64,000 nucleotides of DNA from JBCBCP01 sp038530575 (GTDB taxonomy: Bacteria; Pseudomonadota; Alphaproteobacteria; Rhodobacterales; Rhodobacteraceae). Made by a program: the position numbers and the translations under genes. The stretch lies in the NCBI GenBank assembly GCA_038530575.1, contig JBCBCP010000009.1, forward strand, positions 1 through 64,000, in the 5' to 3' direction. How positions within the stretch are numbered: position 1 is the stretch's first letter; each line of letters opens with the position of its first letter. This document shows, in pieces, positions 18,143 to 27,335 of this stretch. The notes beneath the pieces are model-generated. The model was not told the DNA's origin. It saw nothing but the letters and a program-made list of their open reading frames with translations, and ran no database searches.

Positions 18143-18835
18143 ATGCTTAAAGTCGCCCCGATCCTTTTCGCGATCCTGTATGGTATCGCTATGTTCCGCT
18201 TCTCTGCCTGGCGTACGGGGCGCGAGCTTGACGCGAACTCGACCGAACTGGTTGATCCTATGTTACGCACGCTGACCGACCGGATGGCGCGCGCTCTGGA
18301 TCTGGAGCGGATCAAGGTCCACATCTATGAAATCGAGCCTGTGAATGGACTTGCCGCCCCAGACGGACGGATTTTCATAACCCGCGGGTTTTACCGCAAG
18401 TTTCGAGCCGGCGAGGTGTCCGCGGACGAGATGGCTTCGGTCATCGCGCACGAGTTGGGCCACGTCGCGCTGGGCCATTCGCGTCGCCGTATGATCGACT
18501 TTTCCGGTCAAAATGCCATGCGCGCCGCGCTTGGCATGGTCTTGTCGCGCTTCCTGCCCGGGATCGGCGTGTGGGTCGCCAACATGCTCACGACAATGCT
18601 GGCCGCCCGGCTCAGCCGATCGGACGAATACGAAGCCGATGCCTACGCGGCCGCACTTCTGACAAAGGCTGGTATCGGGATCAGATCCCAGATCAGCCTT
18701 TTTGAAAAACTCGAAGCGCTGACGCAATCCAATTCCGGTGCCGTGCCGGCTTGGCTGATGAGCCACCCTAAAACGCCCGAACGGATCAAGGCGCTGCAAG
18801 CGCTTGAGACGAAATGGGAAAAAGCGCGCGAGTAA
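18143..18835 (+). CDS. M48-family zinc metalloprotease
   Basis: HtpX/Ste24-type protease. HELGHVALGH at residues 103-112 holds the zinc histidines and the catalytic Glu. The third ligand is likely the Glu in RSDEYEADAYA. An N-terminal hydrophobic segment can anchor or export it. At 230 residues it is a short M48 protein. It probably acts in envelope protein quality control. Confidence 0.88.
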   Translation: MLKVAPILFAILYGIAMFRFSAWRTGRELDANSTELVDPMLRTLTDRMARALDLERIKVHIYEIEPVNGLAAPDGRIFITRGFYRKFRAGEVSADEMASVIAHELGHVALGHSRRRMIDFSGQNAMRAALGMVLSRFLPGIGVWVANMLTTMLAARLSRSDEYEADAYAAALLTKAGIGIRSQISLFEKLEALTQSNSGAVPAWLMSHPKTPERIKALQALETKWEKARE

Positions 18836-18904
18836 CTTTCCGCCGGTAACGCTCTGGTAAGATCGACGATGTATGTCGGTGACGATCCCTTGTTCGATTG
18901 ACCC

Positions 18905-19756
18905 GTGCCCGTATTTCTTGCTCTCGCTATCCTAGGCCTTCTTGGCTTCGTACATCCTTCAGCGGCGTCAGCGGGGGGGGCGAAACGCATTACTGTCGCA
19001 CTGGGGCAACCCGCATTGATCGAAGCAATGGGCAGTTCGGTTTGTTTCGCGTTGGGCGGAATCGACCCTGACCGGCAGGCGGATGCGGCGCTTGAGGCGG
19101 TTGATCGCTATGGCACCGCGCTTGCAGCTTTTTCAGACGGGCACGAATGGATGGGAATTGCGCCCCCCTCCGACCCGGCTGATTTAAGCCGAATTGCAAC
19201 CGTGCAAACGGCTTGGGCGGCCTATGCGCCCGCGTATCATCAAATTCTTGCCGGGGACCGGCACGCCGTCATCATGAGCCAGATTTTGCGCGGAATCGAT
19301 CCGGCTGTAGAAAGTGCGAGCACGCTGGCCAGTTATTTCATTTCCGCAGAGCCCGGTGGCGAAATCGTCGATCCCTCCGTGGTACCAGCGTTGCGTCTTG
19401 CGGCGCGGCAACGGCTTCTCATTCAACGCGCCTTGCGCCAGATGTGCCTGATCCATGTGGGATTGGCCGGACCACCCATGCGCGTCGCACTTATCGACAC
19501 ACTTGCCCACATTCGTATTGGCGCAGAACGCCTGGCCAGCGGCAACGGCGACGTGGTTGAACCACCAGATGCCCGTATCGCGCGCAACCTCAGGACGGCT
19601 GATCTGTTTTGGTCAAAAATGCGCCCGGCGATCAAGGCGGTTGCCTCCGGCGCCGGCACCTCGAACGACGACATCGCAAAGGTGCTAAAGTTCAACAAAT
19701 CTGTGCAAAAGCAGTTGGTGCAAGCGGTGGACGGGTACGCTGCGGCAAAGCCCTGA
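18905..19756 (+). CDS. secreted protein with type IV pili MCP N-terminal (PilJ-like) domain
   Basis: Begins at GTG (18905). The N-terminal signal MPVFLALAILGLLG ends around SAASA. The mature part is two related helical segments resembling the PilJ N-terminal sensory domain (QRLLIQRALRQMCLI is characteristic). No methyl-accepting or histidine kinase output domain is attached, so it may be a periplasmic binding or structural protein. Function not assigned. Confidence 0.6.
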   Translation: MPVFLALAILGLLGFVHPSAASAGGAKRITVALGQPALIEAMGSSVCFALGGIDPDRQADAALEAVDRYGTALAAFSDGHEWMGIAPPSDPADLSRIATVQTAWAAYAPAYHQILAGDRHAVIMSQILRGIDPAVESASTLASYFISAEPGGEIVDPSVVPALRLAARQRLLIQRALRQMCLIHVGLAGPPMRVALIDTLAHIRIGAERLASGNGDVVEPPDARIARNLRTADLFWSKMRPAIKAVASGAGTSNDDIAKVLKFNKSVQKQLVQAVDGYAAAKP

Positions 19757-19769
19757 GCCAGAGCCGGGC

Positions 19770-20312
19770 TTAGCGCGTCATCGCTTTTCCCAGCCGTGGG
19801 AGGCGCGCCTTTTTTAAGAGCGCGCGCATGTCCCAGTCCTGCCCAGACAACCGCCGCGCCGTCGCCAAAACATCCTCGGCCACTGGCGTCACAAGATCAG
19901 CGGACGCCTGCCAAACCCCCAATAGGTAGCTGTCGGGATCGACGCGAGATAGCCCTTCTTCGGCAAGAAGGTTGCGCGGAAAATCCTTGGCATTCAACGT
20001 CATGATCGCGTCAGCTGACCCGTAGACCGCAGCGGCCAGCACATGGATATCAGCGGGATCCGGCAGCCAGAAACGATCCGCGAACCCCTCTGGCACCTGC
20101 AGCTCTGCATGCGGCCAAGCGGCTCGAAGTCCCACGATTTCTGCGCGCGCCTGCGCCTCGCCCTCCGGCCCCAGCTTGGCCGCTGCACGGGCCCATTCTT
20201 CGAGCAGCCTTGGGGACCACAGCGGCGTGAACGCCCCCGCGCGCGCCACACCCAGCACGACCTCTCGCATGACTGTGGGGTATAGAACGCAGGCGTCGAT
20301 GACGATCTTCAT
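19770..20312 (-). CDS. PIN-domain protein (RSP_2648-like)
   Basis: PIN-fold ribonuclease candidate. Starts MKIVIDACVLYPTVMRE, with the first catalytic Asp. Later acidic residues lie in PDPADIHVLAAAVYGSADAIMTLNAKDF. No antitoxin gene is adjacent; instead its ATG overlaps the TGA of rlmI, so it is co-translated with a rRNA methyltransferase. That suggests an RNA-processing role rather than a plasmid-type toxin, though this is inference. Confidence 0.8.
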   Translation of the reverse strand: MKIVIDACVLYPTVMREVVLGVARAGAFTPLWSPRLLEEWARAAAKLGPEGEAQARAEIVGLRAAWPHAELQVPEGFADRFWLPDPADIHVLAAAVYGSADAIMTLNAKDFPRNLLAEEGLSRVDPDSYLLGVWQASADLVTPVAEDVLATARRLSGQDWDMRALLKKARLPRLGKAMTR

Positions 20313-21511
20313 AAGGCGAATGCCAGCGCCTTGAGGTACCCCGATTCCGCCAGTTGCGGCAGCTGCGGATGGTCCGGCCCGGCAAAACCTGTGTATATCA
20401 ACGCCCCACCCCGGCCCGCCTTCCCGATTCCGCGCACGCAGGCGGCGCGAAACTGCGCAAGATCCGCCGCGTGGCTGCATGAGCACAGAACAAGCGTGCC
20501 ACCCTCTGCCACGAGTGGCGCCGCCATGCGCGCAATACGCTCATAAGCGCGCAGCCCCGCGTCCAGCGCAGGCTTTGCCGGCGCAAAGGCAGGCGGATCG
20601 CAAATCACCAGATCAAACTGCGCGCCCTCGCCGCCCAGAGCCGAAAGCACGTCAAACGCATCGCCTTGCCGCGTGGCAAAACGCGTCGCCGCGCCCATCG
20701 CCGCCGCGCCTTGCGTCGCCAGTTCAAGCGCTGGTGCGGACCCATCCACCGCGAGGGCAGAGGCCGCCCCGCCGGCCAAGGCCGCAAGTCCGAAACCACC
20801 GACATGGCTGAAGACGTCCAGCACACGCGCCCCCTTGGCCATCCGCGCGGCAAAGGCGTGATTTTCGCGTTGATCGTAAAAAAGCCCGGTCTTTTGCCCA
20901 CCCGTCAGGTCAGCCATATAAGTCGCGCCGTTCATCTGCACCGGCACCGGCGCCGCGGGCGCAGTTCCCCGCAAAACCGTGCTCGTGTCGTCCAAACCTT
21001 CCAAAACCCGCGTCCGCCCGCTTGCGTTCTTCAGCACAGTCGCTGCGCCCGTGACGGACACAAGAGCATCGGCGAGCGGGCCGATCATCGCTTCGGCCCA
21101 GGCGGCGTTTGGCTGCAGCACACAGGCATCGCCAAATCGGTCGATCACAACACCGGGCAGCCCATCGGCTTCAGCGTGGATCAAGCGATAAAAGGGCGCA
21201 TCGTAAAGTCGGGACCGCCGCGCAAACGCCCGGCTCAGGCGCGCTTCCAGCCATGGGGCACCAATAACTGCGTTATTGTCACGGTCCATCATGCGCGCGG
21301 CGATGCGAGACGCAGGGTTCACGGTCACAAGGCCCAACGGCTGACGCGCATCGTCCTCCAGCACGGCAAAACTGCCGGGCGCGAGCGCCTTGGTGCGACG
21401 GTCGAGCACCAGTTCGTTGGCGTAGACCCAAGGAAAGCCATGGCGGATCGCGCGGGCGTTGGCCTTGGGCCTCAGCCGCACAACCGGAAACGAGGAAGGG
21501 GACGTCGTCAT
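20309..21511 (-). CDS. rlmI: 23S rRNA m5C methyltransferase (RlmI family)
   Basis: Class I SAM-dependent methyltransferase, 400 residues. An N-terminal PUA-like domain (IRHGFPWVYANEL) precedes a Rossmann domain with VLDVFSHVGGFGLAALAGGA as the SAM motif. LVICDPPAFAP is the NPPY-like motif and TLVLCSCSH holds catalytic cysteines. The family methylates C1962 of 23S rRNA in E. coli. It forms an operon with the PIN gene downstream. Confidence 0.9.
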   Translation of the reverse strand: MTTSPSSFPVVRLRPKANARAIRHGFPWVYANELVLDRRTKALAPGSFAVLEDDARQPLGLVTVNPASRIAARMMDRDNNAVIGAPWLEARLSRAFARRSRLYDAPFYRLIHAEADGLPGVVIDRFGDACVLQPNAAWAEAMIGPLADALVSVTGAATVLKNASGRTRVLEGLDDTSTVLRGTAPAAPVPVQMNGATYMADLTGGQKTGLFYDQRENHAFAARMAKGARVLDVFSHVGGFGLAALAGGAASALAVDGSAPALELATQGAAAMGAATRFATRQGDAFDVLSALGGEGAQFDLVICDPPAFAPAKPALDAGLRAYERIARMAAPLVAEGGTLVLCSCSHAADLAQFRAACVRGIGKAGRGGALIYTGFAGPDHPQLPQLAESGYLKALAFAL

Positions 21512-21549
21512 GACGTCCCCTTAGCGTGGTTTATGCTGGACCGAAAGGT

Positions 21550-22209
21550 TCAGGACGGGCCGGAGGTCGGCTTGTTCATCTGCTGGAAGAGCCCGAGGTT
21601 TGCCGTCTTGTGCCCACCCGGCACCATGATTTCCTGGCGCAACACTTCGGCCAGATGTGCCGTAATGCGGACCTTTTGCGTTTCACCGCGCGCATCCGCA
21701 CGGATCGCCTCGCGACCGCCAAAGGCGTCGAGGTCGGCGCGCACGCGCTTTGGTTCAGCCAAAAGTACACCTGTTTCCGCGTCGCGAACCATCAGGTCGA
21801 ATTCGATATTGTGAACGCCGCCGACGCTGTAACGCGCCTTTTCGGTCAGGCCGTGAAACCGGACAACGCGGGCATCAACCACGACGTTGCGGTCGCCGCT
21901 GATCGACGCAGCGGTACGGCTAAAGGCTTCGGTGAAGATTGCCGCGACTTGTGCGTGCCGATCCCCAATAAGATCACCGCGCCAGACGATGTCCGCATTT
22001 GGAAGGTACGTGTTCGCCTCAGAAACGGTCAGGCCGCGCGGCACTTCGACATTGATTTGGGTGATGGTCACAGGCTGGAGCGCCGGTGCGCTCGCCTTGG
22101 GCGGCGCAATCGGCTCGAACGGGGCGTTCCGCGTCGCGGGGGCTGTGCCACCACAGGCCGACACGAGGGCGCCCATGCCAAGGGCGAAAATCAGTTTGAG
22201 TGCGTTCAT
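21550..22209 (-). CDS. putative lipoprotein of unknown function
   Basis: MNALKLIFALGMGALVSAC is a lipoprotein signal, and the mature part of about 200 residues looks like a mixed alpha/beta domain. Readings that start further upstream (to 22392) would bury the signal. It resembles lipoproteins of roseobacters that I cannot name. Gene order near glnE suggests housekeeping rather than accessory content. Confidence 0.7.
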   Translation of the reverse strand: MNALKLIFALGMGALVSACGGTAPATRNAPFEPIAPPKASAPALQPVTITQINVEVPRGLTVSEANTYLPNADIVWRGDLIGDRHAQVAAIFTEAFSRTAASISGDRNVVVDARVVRFHGLTEKARYSVGGVHNIEFDLMVRDAETGVLLAEPKRVRADLDAFGGREAIRADARGETQKVRITAHLAEVLRQEIMVPGGHKTANLGLFQQMNKPTSGPS

Positions 22210-22336
22210 CTGTCTGTCTCCAGGCCGGTTGTCGTGCCGGCTCCCGTTTTGCTCTGCCCAAGGTTTCACGCAGCTTTGGGGCAAGATTGGGACACAATCG
22301 GTGCAATTCAGCGAAAATTGTGCGGAAACTATTGGG

Positions 22337-22618
22337 TCAGGCTGGCCCCCGCGGGCGGGACCGCCAGCCGCCGCGGCGCTTGGGCGGACCACTGCGGGCC
22401 AGCCCTTCGGTCAGAACTTCGGTCATGGGATGAGCAGATGCGGCGGGCCCATAGCGACTTAGCAGACGTTCAATAACCGGTGCGGGCTCGGTCCCGTCCG
22501 GCAGGCTAAGCGCCCAGTCCAGAAAGATCGTCCGGCACTCAGGTTTGGTGATGCCCTCGATCCGGTACGCCTCGTACAAGAGGCCTTTGGGATCGTCTGG
22601 CTCGCCCTTTTTCGTCAT
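22337..22618 (-). CDS. conserved hypothetical protein co-transcribed with glnE (93 aa)
   Basis: Soluble acidic N-terminal half (KGLLYEAYRIEGITKPECRTIFLDWALSLP, read in overlapping parts) and a basic tail ending RGGWRSRPRGPA. Its ATG overlaps the glnE stop by four bases (22615-22618), so it is translationally coupled to glnE. No function is known to me. Confidence 0.7.
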   Translation of the reverse strand: MTKKGEPDDPKGLLYEAYRIEGITKPECRTIFLDWALSLPDGTEPAPVIERLLSRYGPAASAHPMTEVLTEGLARSGPPKRRGGWRSRPRGPA

Positions 22619-25389
22619 GCACCACTCTCCTCCGCAAGGCGCGCGTCAATCACGCCGCCCGCAGCGCCCGTGCGCGCGGCCAGTGCGGCGGCAAGGGCAC
22701 CAATATCTTCCATCCCGGTTGCACGGGCCAGAAACGCGCGCGCAGCCTGCCCCAATTGATCTGGGTCGAGACCCGCGCGGTTTGTGAGCCGTCCGGCCAT
22801 TTGCAGGTCAAAGCAAAGCGCATAAGCCGCTGCACATGCCTGCGCGCCTGCGGCATCCAGAAGCCCGCTGGCGACAGCGCCTAAAAGGCCCGTGTCAATA
22901 TCGCGTGCCGCATTTCCCGAAAGCAGAAGACCCGCCTGCGCAATCAATTCGATTTCCTGCATTCGCCCATGCCCAAGCTTGGCGTCCCACGGTGCGCCCG
23001 GCCCTTTTGCAGAGGCAATGCGTTCCCGCATTGCGTGCAGGTCGGCGACAACGCCGGCCCTCTCCCGCGGCCGTGCAATGATTTCCCGGCGCAGCGCCTC
23101 GATTTCTGCACCAAGCGCAGCCGGACCCGTGATGACCTTCGCCCGGGTGAGCGCAAGATGCTCCCAGAGCCATGCCTCATTGCGCTGATAGCTACAAAAA
23201 CTGCCCATGCTCGTCGCCACGGGCCCGGACGTGCCGGACGGTCGAAGTCGCATGTCGACCTCGTATAGCTGCCCTTGCGCCGTGCGCGCGCTCAGAGCGG
23301 TGATCAGCGCTTGCGTCAGCCGGGCGTAGTAGGTTCTGCTTGCCAGTGGCCGGCGCCCGTCCGAACTGTCCTGCCCATCTGAATCGTAGATGACAATCAG
23401 ATCGAGGTCCGACGCAGAGGTCAGGCGCCGTGCCCCGACCGATCCCATGCCGAGGATCGCCGCGCCGCGTCCGGGTGGTGGGCCATGCCGAGCTGCAAAG
23501 TCGGCCTGTACTGCGGGCCACAAGCCGCAGATGCAGGCGCAGGCAAGATCCGCGTATTGCGTCGCCGCTTCGCGCCCCGTCGCCAGCCCGCGCAGATGGT
23601 GCACGCCAATACGGAAGTGCCAGTCCTTCGCCCACCGCCGCGCAGCGTCAAGCGTTCGTTCGTAATCATCCTCGGCCGCAAGAACCGCAGTGAGGTCCTT
23701 GGTAAGCGCGTCCTGCCCAGGCCAAGGGCCAAAGAAACCGCCGCTGATGACCGCATCGAACACGCCCGCGTTCCGCGCGAGGTATGCGGCAAGATGCGGG
23801 CTCGCGCTTACGATATCGACCAAAAGGTCCATCAGCTGCGGATTGGCTTCGAACAGCGAGAAAAGCTGTACGCCTGCTGGCAACCCTTCCAGAAAACCAC
23901 CCATGGCCCGCGCGGCCTCTTCAGGCTGAGAGGCCTCGGCAAGACGGGTCAGGAGCGCGGGGCGGATCCGTTCGAACACAGCGGCGGCGCGCGGACTGCG
24001 CAACGCCGGCGCGCGCGACCACGCAGCGAAAAGACTGTCATCCAGGTCTGTCATCGACCGCGGCGCGGCCTGAGGCACGCCGGGGGCAAAGAAGCCTTCG
24101 GTCCCGCGATGTACCGCCTCCAACCGCTCTGTCAGGTCGGCTTTTAGCGCGGCGACATCCATGTCCATCATGGCCGCCAGCCTTGCGAACCCTTCATCGG
24201 TGGCGGGCAGCGCATGTGTCTGGGCATCGCGCACCATTTGCACCCGGTGTTCCACCAGTCGGTGCGCCCGGTAGTGATCGGCCAGTTCTTCCGACAACGT
24301 GCCCGGTATCCAGCCCTTGCGCGCCAGCATCTCAAGTCCGCCAACCGTTTGTCGCACGCGCAGGTCCGGATCACGCCCGCCTGCGATCAACTGGCGCGTC
24401 TGAGTGAAGAACTCGATCTCGCGGATCCCGCCGCGCCCAAGTTTCATGTCGTGGCCCGGCAGGGTGATCGGCCCGCCCGTCCCTTTGTGCGCCCTGATAG
24501 CAAGGCGCATGTTGTGCGCATCCTCGATCGCAGCGAAATCCAGATGTTTGCGCCAGACAAAGGGGTTTAGCGTTTTCAAAAAGGCCGCTCCGCCGCTGAT
24601 GTCGCCGGCGCAGGGGCGTGCCTTGATGAATGCGGCGCGCTCCCATGTCCGTCCCTGGCTTTCGTAATAGCGCTCCGCCGCCTCCATCCCGACGCAAACA
24701 GGGGTCACGGACGGGTCAGGCCGCAGCCGCAAGTCCGTTCGAAACACATAGCCTTCATCGGTAATGTCGCTCAGCAAGGCGCACATCGCGCGCGTGGCCC
24801 GCACCAGACCCGCGCGGGCTTCGGCAAAATCGGAAGGATCAAACCGGCTTTCGTCGAAAAGGCATATCAGGTCGATGTCCGACGAATAGTTCAGCTCGCC
24901 CGCCCCCATCTTGCCCATGGCAAGCACGGTCAGGCTGGCGCAATCGTGCAGATCATCGGGGCCGACGCCCGGCAGTTTACCGCGCGCGGCCACGTTGTGC
25001 AGGGATGTGCGCAACGCCGCGTCGCAGGCCGCGTCGGCAAGCGTCGTCAAAGCGCCTGTCACCTGCTCCAGCCGCCAGACGCCGCCCAGATCGGCAAGCG
25101 CCGCCACCAGCGCAACCCGCCGCTTCGCGCGGCGCAGCGTGCTTTTGAGTGTGTCCGGAGCCGCCGCAGGCAGCGCGTCAAGTTCAGTCGAAACGGCGGC
25201 ATCTATGTCCGCAAACGCGCCCGCCAGCCAGCCCGCTTCCTTTTCGATCAACGCGGCAAGGTAGGGAGAGCCGCCCGCCGCCCCCGCCACCAGCGCAGCC
25301 GCATCGCCGCTGAGACCGGGGACCGCCGCGCCGTCACCTGCCCGTGGGTCAAAGGGGCGCGGCAATCGGGTCGGGATCAGGGCAGTCAT
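22615..25389 (-). CDS. glnE: bifunctional glutamine synthetase adenylyltransferase/deadenylase
   Basis: Controls glutamine synthetase by adding or removing AMP in response to PII. Two nucleotidyltransferase domains are visible: the N-terminal deadenylase with ELNYSSDIDLICLFDE, and the C-terminal adenylylase with GSVGARRLTSASDLDLIVIYD. The linker shows GHGRMQEIELIAQ and GRGGIREIEFFTQ motifs. I take MTALIPTRLPRPFDP at 25389 as the start, giving 924 residues. It is divergent from ybaK, sharing a 62-base intergenic region. Confidence 0.95.
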   Translation of the reverse strand: MTALIPTRLPRPFDPRAGDGAAVPGLSGDAAALVAGAAGGSPYLAALIEKEAGWLAGAFADIDAAVSTELDALPAAAPDTLKSTLRRAKRRVALVAALADLGGVWRLEQVTGALTTLADAACDAALRTSLHNVAARGKLPGVGPDDLHDCASLTVLAMGKMGAGELNYSSDIDLICLFDESRFDPSDFAEARAGLVRATRAMCALLSDITDEGYVFRTDLRLRPDPSVTPVCVGMEAAERYYESQGRTWERAAFIKARPCAGDISGGAAFLKTLNPFVWRKHLDFAAIEDAHNMRLAIRAHKGTGGPITLPGHDMKLGRGGIREIEFFTQTRQLIAGGRDPDLRVRQTVGGLEMLARKGWIPGTLSEELADHYRAHRLVEHRVQMVRDAQTHALPATDEGFARLAAMMDMDVAALKADLTERLEAVHRGTEGFFAPGVPQAAPRSMTDLDDSLFAAWSRAPALRSPRAAAVFERIRPALLTRLAEASQPEEAARAMGGFLEGLPAGVQLFSLFEANPQLMDLLVDIVSASPHLAAYLARNAGVFDAVISGGFFGPWPGQDALTKDLTAVLAAEDDYERTLDAARRWAKDWHFRIGVHHLRGLATGREAATQYADLACACICGLWPAVQADFAARHGPPPGRGAAILGMGSVGARRLTSASDLDLIVIYDSDGQDSSDGRRPLASRTYYARLTQALITALSARTAQGQLYEVDMRLRPSGTSGPVATSMGSFCSYQRNEAWLWEHLALTRAKVITGPAALGAEIEALRREIIARPRERAGVVADLHAMRERIASAKGPGAPWDAKLGHGRMQEIELIAQAGLLLSGNAARDIDTGLLGAVASGLLDAAGAQACAAAYALCFDLQMAGRLTNRAGLDPDQLGQAARAFLARATGMEDIGALAAALAARTGAAGGVIDARLAEESGA

Positions 25390-25451
25390 GACGCGACACT
25401 GCCCCCCACCTGCGGCTTGCACAAGCCCCGCCTGCACGCCAGAACAGGCGC

Positions 25452-25934
25452 ATGAGCAAAAGTCTGAAACGCGTTCGCGCGGCCCTTGCCGCTGCGGGCC
25501 ATCCCGATACCACCCAAGAGACGGCCCTCGCCCGCACGGCACAGGACGCCGCCAAAGCGCTGGGCTCCGAAGTTGATCAAATCGCAAAGTCGATCATTTT
25601 TGCTGGTCAGCAGAGCGGTGCGGCGATCCTTTTCATCACTGCCGGAGGCAACACGGTTGACGCAGAAAAAGCGAGCGCACTGGCAGGCGAACCTTTGGGC
25701 AAGGCGGACGCTGCGCTGATCCGCGCCCAGACCGGGTTTGCAATTGGCGGTGTCTCTCCGATTGGTCACCTGACCCCGCCACGTGCGTTCTTCGATCCTG
25801 CACTCGACGCCTATGACATTGTCTGGGCGGCCGCAGGCACGCCAACGCACGTATTTTCCTTGTGCTTTGACACTGAATATTGCAGCAACCGGAAGATCGC
25901 GTCAGATGGCGGAAGAATGCGGACAGCGCATTGA
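25452..25934 (+). pseudogene. ybaK: host ybaK (YbaK/EbsC aminoacyl-tRNA deacylase), broken by prophage
   Basis: YbaK proteins hydrolyse mischarged Cys- or related tRNAs after release from synthetases. The reading frame follows the family up to HVFS (base 25859), then runs into unrelated phage sequence for 24 codons and stops at 25934. The intact homologue at 63532 has about 19 more residues after HVFS. The lost part is the C-terminal helix, so the product could be partly folded, but it carries a foreign tail. The junction coincides with TGTGCTTT, a typical start of a Mu-like left end. Confidence 0.88.
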
Positions 25935-26285
25935 AAACACGCCGCAAATGGCTGCGTGATGGTGGCTGAAGCGCACTGAGTGGCTTTTCTTCAATAGGCC
26001 GTAAAACGGGTGTTTGAAGGCATAAGCGCGATTATGTTGACAAACAATTCTTCAATCCCCTAGGGCGCGCGTAAAGCCAATAAGATAAACGGTTTTTTAG
26101 GGTGCGTGGCTCACAAACCGGCCTAATGGGCGCTCGAAAATAGGGCTGGAACTGGGACACGCGCGTCCCAGTTTGGTTTTTCGCGTCCCAGTTCCGATTA
26201 ACGCAATAAGGTCATACACTTACAGACAACTGGGCCACGAGGACGCCGAAAAGAAGTGGGACGCGATTTTCGGGTGTTTGGCAGG
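25861..26285. promoter_or_regulatory. prophage left end with repeated binding-site-like motifs
   Basis: 425 bases without a gene. The first part (25861-26060) starts TGTGCTTT and has TTCTTCAAT twice, a candidate transposase-binding repeat. The second part has five copies of a motif close to AACTGGGACRCG: forward at 26150, inverted ending at 26172 and 26193, and forward near 26228 and 26254. The first two form a palindrome around ACGCGCG. They could be transposase or repressor sites, or ends of the leftward repressor transcript. Confidence 0.55.
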
Positions 26286-26975
26286 TCAGCTGCCCGCGCT
26301 GGCGCGCAGGTGTTGCTCTGAGAAGTGCAGCACGACCGGGCCGAGGATCCGATGGCCGGGCCCCTGCTTCAGCTGCTCCGGCTCTCCGTCCGGTGTGATG
26401 ACCATTACGACGCCTGGGCTGAGCTGTTTGAGGCGCGAGACCTTCACGCCGCTCATCAGACTGTCGAAGTAGGCGAAGATGCGCCCGTCAAGATCGAAGG
26501 GACGCCGCAGGTCTATGACCGCGCGGTCGCCTGGGACGATATTCATCGCGGCCTGATCAGCCGGGACAGCGATGCAGCGCAGTTGGGCGATGTCGAGGCC
26601 GCGGTCTTCGATCCAGGCGCGTGACACGGCGAATGGCGTGATGGTGTCACGCCCCCCGGCCTCTTCATGGAAGAAAATAGGCTCGTAGCCTTGCGCGAGC
26701 GCTTCGGGGCGACCATCGATCTGAAGCTGGGCCTCTGCGAAGCCGCCCCAGTCTGGGTTGATTGCCTCCGTTCGCGGCGGGCCGAAATAGAATTCGAGAT
26801 CGAGGACAGCGGCAAGCTTCTGAAGGCTTTCGATTGTGTGTGAGCGTTCGCCTGCCCGACGGTTCTTCATGTTTCGAATAAAAACCGCATTCCCTACGGC
26901 TGCGGTGGAAGCGGCTGAAGCGGATATCCCCTTAGCCTTTAGTGCATCTTCAATAGCGCGAAGAACCTCGTCCAT
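26286..26975 (-). CDS. phage repressor, S24/LexA-like fold without catalytic serine
   Basis: The N-terminal helix-turn-helix region (about residues 1-60) is followed by a C-terminal domain with the S24 layout, including VPGDRAVIDL and the Lys-bearing SGVKVSRLKQL (K178). The usual GDSM box reads ADQAAM (139-144); there is no serine between 138 and 150, so self-cleavage is not expected. It is transcribed leftward, opposite to the Cro-like gene, across a region with three operator-like repeats. Likely the lysogeny repressor. Confidence 0.85.
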   Translation of the reverse strand: MDEVLRAIEDALKAKGISASAASTAAVGNAVFIRNMKNRRAGERSHTIESLQKLAAVLDLEFYFGPPRTEAINPDWGGFAEAQLQIDGRPEALAQGYEPIFFHEEAGGRDTITPFAVSRAWIEDRGLDIAQLRCIAVPADQAAMNIVPGDRAVIDLRRPFDLDGRIFAYFDSLMSGVKVSRLKQLSPGVVMVITPDGEPEQLKQGPGHRILGPVVLHFSEQHLRASAGS

Positions 26976-27086
26976 GCAGAGCGGATAGACCTATAAGTCT
27001 AAGTTGGCGAGTCTGGAATTCCTGACTTTGTGTTTTTGTACTTTTAAGTCTTGACTGGATTGTACTTATAAATCTAGTTAGGATGT
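26976..27086. promoter_or_regulatory. lysis-lysogeny switch region with three operator-like repeats
   Basis: Three copies of a 21-bp element with palindromic core ACTTATAAGT occur at 26987-27007, 27038-27058 and 27062-27082. The clearest reads GTACTTATAAATCTAGTTAG. The third lies directly against the start of the Cro-like gene and covers its AGGA ribosome site. The segment is markedly A/T-rich. Bidirectional promoters are expected here. Confidence 0.7.
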
Positions 27087-27335
27087 ATGAGCGTGCAGAT
27101 TTCACAGATACTCTCCTTGGCAAACGCATACAGCGTTCACACCGAGCGAACGCATTGGACCGTTTCAATGAAGCTATGCGGCAAGGGTAACTACCTGCAG
27201 CGGCTTCAAGAGGGCGGTGACACCGGAACGAAGACTGCCGAGGCTATGATCCAGCGGTTTGCAGAGATCTGGCCCGAAGATCTCGACTGGCCGTCTGACA
27301 TCCCGCGCCCTGCCAAAAAGGCGCGCGCGTCATGA
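27087..27335 (+). CDS. Cro/Ner-like DNA-binding protein (82 aa)
   Basis: First rightward early gene. The sequence suggests a small helix-turn-helix (HTERTHWTVSMKLCGKGNYL; GTKTAEAMIQRFAEIWPE), and its position opposite the repressor fits Mu Ner. It probably shuts down the repressor and early promoters. Its ATG follows the third operator copy by four bases. The next gene overlaps its stop by four bases. Confidence 0.7.
   Translation: MSVQISQILSLANAYSVHTERTHWTVSMKLCGKGNYLQRLQEGGDTGTKTAEAMIQRFAEIWPEDLDWPSDIPRPAKKARAS

Noticed and set aside
19770..20312. Toxin-antitoxin module for the PIN protein
   Set aside because: No small antitoxin gene is adjacent; it is coupled to rlmI instead.
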